DNA from: Methylorubrum populi
GTDB taxonomy: Bacteria; Pseudomonadota; Alphaproteobacteria; Rhizobiales; Beijerinckiaceae
Direction: 5' to 3'
NCBI GenBank assembly: GCA_020741775.1
Contig: DYYG01000010.1
Location: 62,001-126,000 of the forward strand
DNA: 64,000 bases
Both the position numbers and the translations under genes were made by a program. Below are positions 58,615 through 64,000 of the stretch, piece by piece; the first letter of the stretch is position 1; each line of letters begins with the position of its first letter. The notes under the pieces were generated by a model. The model made no database searches, had not been told where the DNA came from, and was given only the letters and a program-made list of their open reading frames with translations.

Positions 58615-59058
58615 ATGCGCATCCCGTTCGCCCACCGGACCGGCCTCGCCCTGGTGCTCGCGCTGGGTGCTTCATCGGCTGCGGTCGCCGATCCGCTGCT
58701 CCAGGGCTATTCCGGATATTCCGAAGTCCGTTTCGCGGGACCGGCCATCGAAGGCGCCTATCTGGGTGCGCCCTTCGCGCCCCTGGCCAGCACGAGCCGG
58801 ATCGTCCCGCCGGCCTGGGGATACGGAACCTACGGCATCCCGACGGTGGCCGGCGTCCGCGATGCGCCAGCGGCCCGTCCGACCCTCACCGTGATTGAAC
58901 GGCGGAGACCGGCCGCCGGACGCCCCGCGCCCCGGCGGCACGGGGCCCGCGTTCTCTCGAAGGATTCCGGCGGCACCTGGGTCGATCCCGCCTCCCGTTC
59001 CGAGGTGGAGGGCGGCCCGCAGGTGGTATCGGTGCAGGTGCCCGCTCGCCTCCGTTAG
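58615..59058 (+). CDS. Exported hypothetical protein
   Basis: A 147-residue protein with a clear signal peptide (TGLALVLALGASSAAVA). The mature part is rich in glycine, proline and arginine (LQGYSGYSEVRFAGPAIEGA, PPAWGYGTYGIPTV, ERRRPAAGRPAPRRHG) with no recognised domain and no cysteine. ATG 58615 has GAGGAG upstream. Its stop codon lies inside repeat copy B. A tiny 8-codon frame precedes it at 58532. Confidence 0.65.
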   Translation: MRIPFAHRTGLALVLALGASSAAVADPLLQGYSGYSEVRFAGPAIEGAYLGAPFAPLASTSRIVPPAWGYGTYGIPTVAGVRDAPAARPTLTVIERRRPAAGRPAPRRHGARVLSKDSGGTWVDPASRSEVEGGPQVVSVQVPARLR

Positions 59059-59100
59059 AGCGCATCCCACCGAAGCAGAGGCCGCTTCGGCGAAGAGGAT
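59054..59100. repeat. Dispersed palindromic repeat, copy B
   Basis: Shares GTTAGAGCGC, CACCGAAG and GGCCGCTTCGGCGAA with copy A at 51230-51290. Its inner stem is perfect: CCGAAGC (59070-59076) with GCTTCGG (59084-59090). The left end overlaps the stop codon of the exported protein at 58615-59058. Confidence 0.55.
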
Positions 59101-59748
59101 TCGAAGACCTTCAGAAGACGGGCCGAGACTCTCGATCGGATCGCCTGTGACCTGACAGGCAGCACCGCCGCTTCTCTTCGTCGGCCTGTCGCGAACACGG
59201 AAAAGCGTGTTCGGCAGACGGATCGCCCGCACGTCTCCCCCAAGATTCACCCCCAGATCCACGACATCGTCCCGCTCGGGCGCGTCCCGCGCCGGGTCGC
59301 GGAACGCCGTCTGATCCTTGCAAGGCCGCGCTCTCTCCGGCGCACCGGCATCCTCTTCGCCGAAAGACGGCGATCAGATGAGCCCCTCGCTTAAGACGGT
59401 GACAAAACGCACCGACAGCAGGTCGACTGAGAACCATCTTGCGAATGTCTTCTTCAGGAACATGAAGACACAGACAAAACCGCAATGAGGACTGTCTTTA
59501 AGCCATCGATGCATCGACAGCCTGCTTCGATGACGGGTCGAAACCCCGCCCTCGAAGGCCGACGGAATGATCCTTCGACCAGGCAGGCATCCATAATATG
59601 GAAGTACATATTGCAGCGATATTTTTCAAAAACGAGTTTATGAAAACTTCACCTTTCCAAATACGAGCCAAGTCAACACTTCATCAACAAATGTCCGTCA
59701 TTCAGATGATGCGGATGCAGGGCATCAGCCCAATCACAGGAGATGTAG
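59101..59748. other. Low-GC intergenic island before the double-glycine protein
   Basis: A 648-bp stretch with far lower GC than the rest, especially 59440-59740. It contains several TTTTCA/TGAAAA-like runs near 59625-59660 and a good AGGAG just before the gene at 59749. No other ORF is credible. The composition suggests acquired DNA or an unusual promoter region. Confidence 0.5.
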
Positions 59749-60012
59749 ATGTCTGAGGAAACCTACCGCCTCGATGATGAAGCCCTGGACAGCGTCGCCG
59801 CTGCGGGCGGGCACTGGGTCGTCAATGCCAAGGGCATCGGAATGTGGCATTACGATAATTCGACCGCTTCGAATGTGGGCGGCACGATCACCCAGTCGGG
59901 TGACAAGGGCACCAGCAGCGTTCGGTCGGAAGTGCACGGCAACCAAAAGCATTTCTTCGCCTTCGATCAGTCGAAGGGCGGCGAGTATCTCAAGGCCGTC
60001 CGCCCCCTCTGA
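59749..60012 (+). CDS. Small protein with double-glycine leader, possible RiPP/bacteriocin-like precursor
   Basis: An 87-residue ORF with an AGGAG ribosome site. Residues 1-21 (MSEETYRLDDEALDSVAAAG, then G) follow the pattern LxDExLDxVAxxGG of leader peptides removed by double-glycine peptidase/ABC exporters. The remaining 66 residues (HWVVNAKGIGMWHYDNSTAS onward) are rich in glycine, serine, histidine and asparagine, have no cysteine, and no membrane helix. No peptidase, modification enzyme or transporter is adjacent in the window, so the function rests on the leader alone. It could instead be a small stress protein with a chance GG. Confidence 0.5.
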   Translation: MSEETYRLDDEALDSVAAAGGHWVVNAKGIGMWHYDNSTASNVGGTITQSGDKGTSSVRSEVHGNQKHFFAFDQSKGGEYLKAVRPL

Positions 60013-60493
60013 TCGTACAGTCAGCTCGTTCTCGCCGAGAGCTTCCCGAGCTCTCGTGATTGCGGGCCATCCGAAGCAATCTGGGATCATTGGCCCGAAG
60101 ACGGCGGTGCCCAGATTGCTTTGCCTGACGTTTCGCGGTCCCATGCGGGGAACTATCACCGACCGCTTCGACCAAAACATCACATCATCGGACCTCCTGC
60201 GTTGGAGATCGGCCAAACAGCCGGCTTCCATTTCGCAGGTCCTCTGTCTTTCGCGACCGCCCCCTCTCTCGCCCCTGCGCAAAACCAAATCTCGGCATGG
60301 CCAGAGCGTAGGCGATGGCAGGCGCTCGTTTTGCGCTGCCCTCGCGTGACGGGAACGGCAGGCCTCCGATTTACTGCTGCCGCCTGTCCGCGACAGGGCA
60401 TTCCGGTCGCTTCACAGGGTATTGAGGACATCTCGGAGACCGGCCCTTAACGGATGTCGCGCAGTGTCATCCCGGCAACCGGGGGCAACGGCC
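60013..60493. other. Intergenic region before the diguanylate cyclase
   Basis: A 481-bp gap. Short frames on both strands lack ribosome sites and codon bias. No hairpin with a T-run was found. It presumably holds the promoter of the cyclase gene. Confidence 0.4.
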
Positions 60494-61390
60494 GTGCATA
60501 TCGTGATCGTGGATTCGAGCCGCGTCGTCCTGCGGGTCGTGGCGGGCATGCTCGAGCCTCGGGGCCATGTGGTGACGCAGTTCACCGATTCCGCCGAGGC
60601 CCTGGCCTACGTCACCGATAACCCGAAGGTCCGCGCGCTGATCACCAGCCTCGAAGTCCGCCCCCTGAGCGGCTTGGAACTGTGCTGGTCGGCCCGTCTG
60701 CTCGCCGAGGCGAGCCGCCCGCTCTCGATCATCGCCATGTCCTCGGCCCGCAATGCCCGCAACCTCGCCGAGGCACTGGACAGCGGGGCCGACGACTTCA
60801 TCGACAAACCGCCGGGGGCGGAGGAACTGCAGGCGCGCCTGCGCGCCGCGGAGCGGCTGACCACGCTGCAGAGCGAGTTGATCCGGCTCGCCGAGACGGA
60901 TGCGCTCACCGGCCTGCTCAACCGCCGCGCCTTCCTGCAGCGCAGCCGGGAGGCCACCCAGAAGGCCGGATCGTTCGGGCGGCTCTGCGCGATCCTGCTC
61001 GATATCGACCACTTCAAGCGCGTCAACGATGAGTACGGCCACGATGTCGGCGATGCGGCGATCAAGGCGGTGGCCGGCCTGATCGCGCCGGAGGGCATCT
61101 CGGGACGCCTGGGCGGCGAGGAATTCGCGGTCGTGCTCCCCGGCCAGAGCTTGCTCGAAGCCGAGGCGCTCGCCTCTCGCCTGCGCCTCAATATGTCCGA
61201 CTTGCGGATTCGCTCGATCAAGGGGCCGGTGCGCCTCACATGCAGCTTCGGCATCAGCGAGTGGTCCGAGGGCACGACGGTCGAGGGCCTGCTCAAGCAG
61301 GCCGATATCGCCCTGTACGAAGCCAAGCGAACCGGCCGGAACCGCGTCGTCTCGGCGGTCAACGATCTCATCATCGCACGCGCGAACTGA
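60494..61390 (+). CDS. Diguanylate cyclase with degenerate receiver domain
   Basis: A 298-residue protein starting at GTG 60494, which has GGGGGCAACGG upstream. Residues 1-120 are a receiver-like domain (VHIVIVDSSRVVLRVVAGML), but the acceptor region reads LITSLEVRPLSGLEL, with serine where the aspartate should be, so normal phosphorylation is unlikely. Then GGDEF: TDALTGLLNRRAFLQRS, DIDHFKRVNDEYGHDVGD and an intact GGEEF at residues 207-211. The RXXD inhibitory site before GGEEF is missing. It should make c-di-GMP without product inhibition. It precedes another regulator with a degenerate receiver. Confidence 0.9.
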   Translation: MHIVIVDSSRVVLRVVAGMLEPRGHVVTQFTDSAEALAYVTDNPKVRALITSLEVRPLSGLELCWSARLLAEASRPLSIIAMSSARNARNLAEALDSGADDFIDKPPGAEELQARLRAAERLTTLQSELIRLAETDALTGLLNRRAFLQRSREATQKAGSFGRLCAILLDIDHFKRVNDEYGHDVGDAAIKAVAGLIAPEGISGRLGGEEFAVVLPGQSLLEAEALASRLRLNMSDLRIRSIKGPVRLTCSFGISEWSEGTTVEGLLKQADIALYEAKRTGRNRVVSAVNDLIIARAN

Positions 61391-61573
61391 TCGCTCCGCC
61401 GTCCATCGGGACCAAAGGCTCCGCTTCCGTCCCAATGCGGGACGGGGAGCGGCCGGTCTCCCCGCCGCAGGACGATTCGGGGGCAAAAACCGCCGAAAAT
61501 CGCTGGAACGACTCTTGTTCCTCTTCCTCCGCACCTGCCGCACCGTTCAGCGGCGGGACGAGAGGGGAGCGGC

Positions 61574-62257
61574 ATGAGCGAAGCCGTCAATCACACCGGG
61601 AGCCGGGCCGTCCAGCTTCTCATCGTCGATGAACCGACGCGACTCGACGCCCGGCTGCGGGCCCGGCTGGAACACGCCCCGCTCCTGCGCACCATCGGCG
61701 AGAACGACCTAGCTGGCAGCGGCCCGGCAGCAGCCGTGGCGCTGATCGCCGTGGAGGGCAGCCAGCCGGAAGCCGATTGCGCCCGGATCTCCGCCTTGCG
61801 CGCGGGACGGCCCTGGCTGCGGGTTCTCGTGCTGTTTCGCGCCCTCGACGCGCAGGCGATGTCCCGGATGATCGAGGCCGGCGCCGACGCCTTCATCGGA
61901 GCCGGCGGCTCGGCGGAGGAGGTCTGCGCCAGCGTGCTTGCCTTGGCCGGAGCGGCCGCACCCGCTCCCCGCGCCGTGGCGGAGGAGACGCTTCCCGACG
62001 CGGTCGGGCTCACGCCCCGCGAGGCGGAGGTGCTGCGCTTCCTCAGCGCCGGCTTCAGCAACAAGGAGGTGGCCCGGCGCCTGTCGCTCAGCGTGCGCAC
62101 GGTCGAGACCCACCGGCTGAATCTGCGTCGCAAGACGCAGACCGGCCGGCTCAAGGATCTCGTCACCCTCGCCCGCCGGCTCGGCCTCGATCCGGTGATC
62201 GATACCGAGTCGCCGCGCGTCGCCAGGCGCCCTGCGGCCCTCGGCGCCCGGATGTGA
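61574..62257 (+). CDS. LuxR/NarL-type response regulator with degenerate receiver
   Basis: A 227-residue regulator. The receiver-like first half (QLLIVDEPTRLDARLRARLE, VALIAVEGSQPEAD) has glutamate where the aspartate acceptor belongs. The C-terminal NarL-type helix-turn-helix is intact: LTPREAEVLRFLSAGFSNKEV, ARRLSLSVRTVETHRLNLRR. It may act constitutively or sense protein contacts. It follows the cyclase gene after 183 bp and ends 3 bp from the convergent cydA stop. Confidence 0.88.
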   Translation: MSEAVNHTGSRAVQLLIVDEPTRLDARLRARLEHAPLLRTIGENDLAGSGPAAAVALIAVEGSQPEADCARISALRAGRPWLRVLVLFRALDAQAMSRMIEAGADAFIGAGGSAEEVCASVLALAGAAAPAPRAVAEETLPDAVGLTPREAEVLRFLSAGFSNKEVARRLSLSVRTVETHRLNLRRKTQTGRLKDLVTLARRLGLDPVIDTESPRVARRPAALGARM

Positions 62258-62260
62258 CGG

Positions 62261-63676
62261 TCAAACCGTCCGCGGCTCCAAGCGCTCGTCCACGGCCGAG
62301 AGCGGTCGCTTCGGCTTGCGGCCGACCTCGTCGCCGGGCACCGACGGCTCGAACGGCTCGGGACCTTTGCGCAGGAGCTTGGCGAGATAGTAGCTGCCGA
62401 AGCCGAAGATGATGGCGTAGGCGATGAGGAAGGCGATCAGCGAGGCGGTCACGGCTTCGGCCGTCAGCGGCGAATGGGCATCGGCCGTCTTGAGCTGGCC
62501 GTAGACGATGTAGGGCTGGCGCCCGATTTCAGCGGTGAACCAGCCGAAGATCACCGCGCCGAAGCCGGAAGGCGTCATCAGCATGGCGCAGGTCAGGAAC
62601 AGGCGGTTCTCGAACAGCGTGCCCTTCCAGCGCAGATAGAGGCTCCACAGGCTCAAGGCCAACATCGCCATGCCGATCGCGACCATGATGCGGAACGAGT
62701 AGAACACCGGCCAGACCGGCGGCCGCTGGTCCCGCGGCACCTCCTTCAGGCCCGGCACCACGCCGGAGAAATCGTGGGTGAGGATGAAGGAGCCGAGCTT
62801 CGGGATGCCGATCTCGAAATCGTTGCGCTCCTCGGCCATGTTCGGGATCGCGAAGAGCAGCAGCGGCATGTCCTTCTGCGTGTCCCAGTTCGCCTCGATC
62901 GCCGCGAGCTTGGTCGGCTGGTGCTTGAGCACCGCGAGCCCGTGGGAATCGCCCACGAAGATCTGGATCGGCGTGAAGATCAGCGCGAACCACAAGGCCA
63001 TGGAAAGCGAGGTCCGCGCCCCGGCCACCTTCGCCGGCGGCTCCTTGCGGGCGCGCAGGATCATCCAGGCGGCCATGCCCGATACCGCGAAGGCGGTGGT
63101 GAGGAAGCAGCCGAGCACCATGTGCGCGTAGCGGATCGGGAAGCTCGGGTTGAAAATCACCTGCCACCAATCGGTGGCGACCGCCCGGCCGTTCTCGATG
63201 GTGAAGCCGGCCGGCGTCTGCATCCAGGAATTGGCCGAGAGGATCCAGAAAGCCGAGATCAGGGTGCCGAGGGAGACCATGCAGGTCGCCAGGAAGTGCA
63301 GCCGGTCGCCGACCCTGTCCCAGCCGAACAGCATGATCCCGAGGAAGCCCGCTTCGAGAAAGAAGGCAGTGATGACCTCGTACTGGATCAGCGGCCCCAA
63401 CACGTTGCCGGTGAAGTCGGAATAACGCGACCAGTTCGTGCCGAGCTGGTAGCTCATGACGATCCCGGAGACGACGCCGAGGCCGAAGGAGACCGCGAAG
63501 GCCTTCACCCAGAACCGGTAGAGCACCCGGTACATCGGGTTGCGCGTCCACAGCCACTGCGCCTCCAGCCGCACGAGGAAGGCGGCGAGCCCGATCGTGA
63601 AGGCCGGGAAGATGATGTGGAACGCCATGGTGAAGCCGAACTGGATGCGTGAGAGCATCAAGGCATCGAGTTCCAT
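62261..63676 (-). CDS. cydA: Cytochrome bd-type quinol oxidase subunit I (cydA/cioA type)
   Basis: A 471-residue membrane protein with nine or so helices. The heme-ligand and quinol motifs are visible: MAFHIIFPAFTIG near the N-terminus, FWILSANSWMQTPAGF, RYAHMVLGCF, GLAVLKHQPTKLAAIEANWD, and a C-terminal GEVIFGWFTAEIGRQP-like IFGWFTAEIGRQPYIVYGQL. The Q loop is short, as in the cyanide-insensitive CioA group. Normally cydB follows on the same strand, but here the left neighbour is the convergent LuxR gene 3 bp away, so this subunit appears orphaned. Confidence 0.9.
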   Translation of the reverse strand: MELDALMLSRIQFGFTMAFHIIFPAFTIGLAAFLVRLEAQWLWTRNPMYRVLYRFWVKAFAVSFGLGVVSGIVMSYQLGTNWSRYSDFTGNVLGPLIQYEVITAFFLEAGFLGIMLFGWDRVGDRLHFLATCMVSLGTLISAFWILSANSWMQTPAGFTIENGRAVATDWWQVIFNPSFPIRYAHMVLGCFLTTAFAVSGMAAWMILRARKEPPAKVAGARTSLSMALWFALIFTPIQIFVGDSHGLAVLKHQPTKLAAIEANWDTQKDMPLLLFAIPNMAEERNDFEIGIPKLGSFILTHDFSGVVPGLKEVPRDQRPPVWPVFYSFRIMVAIGMAMLALSLWSLYLRWKGTLFENRLFLTCAMLMTPSGFGAVIFGWFTAEIGRQPYIVYGQLKTADAHSPLTAEAVTASLIAFLIAYAIIFGFGSYYLAKLLRKGPEPFEPSVPGDEVGRKPKRPLSAVDERLEPRTV

Positions 63677-64000
63677 GGCCTCACCTCTCCTCGCCGCCCG
63701 GAAGGCGCGGCCTCGAACATGTCACTGGGGCGTTGCACCGGCACGGTTGCCCGCAGCCTGTCATCCGTCAACCGCCCGCCGAGGCGGCGGTTCGCCACTG
63801 CGCGCGATGGGCGGAGCAGCGAACGGACACGCGCTCCCCCTTTTCTGCCTCAAGCCCGGATTTTCGCTAAAGTCCAAGCCTGAACAGAAACTTGCAACGT
63901 CCATTCTTCGTCCGCGGCACGCTCGCCTGGAATTGGAGGACAGCTTCGCAGCGGCGCCTTATATTTATATTAACAATAAACGATGGATGAAGAATCATAC
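63677..64000. other. Region upstream of cydA and low-GC right edge
   Basis: A 324-bp stretch. Near cydA it is GC-rich and presumably holds its promoter. The last 60 bases are very AT-rich and end with an in-frame ATG GAT GAA GAA start-like string from 63983 that runs off the window; it has no ribosome site. Confidence 0.4.

Noticed and set aside
63983..64000. Start of a further gene at the right edge
   Set aside because: ATG GAT GAA GAA TCA TAC is open to the end but has no ribosome site and only six codons, so it cannot be supported.

Overview
The window reads as chromosomal DNA of an alphaproteobacterium of the Hyphomicrobiales (Rhizobiales), most likely Methylobacterium or Methylorubrum. 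The basis is very high GC with strong third-position GC, a C4-type 5-aminolevulinate synthase (hemA), HWE-family kinases, the DUF2948-hisD-UPF0262-phosphatase gene order, DUF2794 and DUF2336 proteins, a class II DAHP synthase, an edd-eda pair and a full TTAA-N7-TTAAC CtrA box. The genus is inferred from overall resemblance, not proven. I see no rRNA or tRNA gene, CRISPR array, transposase or prophage. It looks like ordinary core chromosome with a few accessory patches.

Layout. 1-6.6 kb: the end of a YeaH (DUF444) gene and SpoVR, a membrane GGDEF/EAL protein, a CtrA-boxed small gene and a ferredoxin-reductase-like protein that has lost its cysteines. 6.9-15 kb: a glycogen block with glgP facing away from a GH13 alpha-glucosidase and glgA, then a Crp/Fnr regulator and an aldo/keto reductase. 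15-20 kb: an HWE kinase with a SelW-like gene, then LemA and two TPM-domain genes. 20-27 kb: cstA with its ybdD-like partner, a DUF898 membrane protein coupled to an M48 protease, a lipoprotein, ndk and DUF2147. 27-36 kb: a double-barrel porin, an L,D-transpeptidase, bluB behind a terminator-like leader, DUF2794, Entner-Doudoroff edd/eda behind a LacI-type operator, and Hsp33. 36-44 kb: a two-receiver response regulator translationally coupled to DUF2336, an MFS permease, an ABC exporter, gmk and yicC. 44-53 kb: class II DAHP synthase, a LuxR-type regulator, an MBL hydrolase, a PhnA-like domain protein, hemA, a 52-residue protein and murA. 53-58 kb: DUF2948, hisD, UPF0262, a low-molecular-weight phosphatase, and an FTR1 iron permease with an Irr-like box. 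58-64 kb: small exported proteins, a low-GC island with a small protein carrying a double-glycine leader, a diguanylate cyclase and a LuxR regulator that both lack the receiver aspartate, and a cydA-like oxidase subunit without cydB beside it.

Recurrent themes are carbon storage and central carbon flux (glycogen, Entner-Doudoroff, CstA), c-di-GMP and phosphorelay signalling with degenerate receiver domains, and envelope functions (porin, L,D-transpeptidase, LemA/TPM, M48, murA). The strongest leads for something undescribed are the double-glycine small protein at 59749-60012 and the two minus-strand terminator-bearing intergenic regions, one of them in front of bluB. Start codons were chosen from Shine-Dalgarno sequences and domain boundaries, and uncertain cases are marked.
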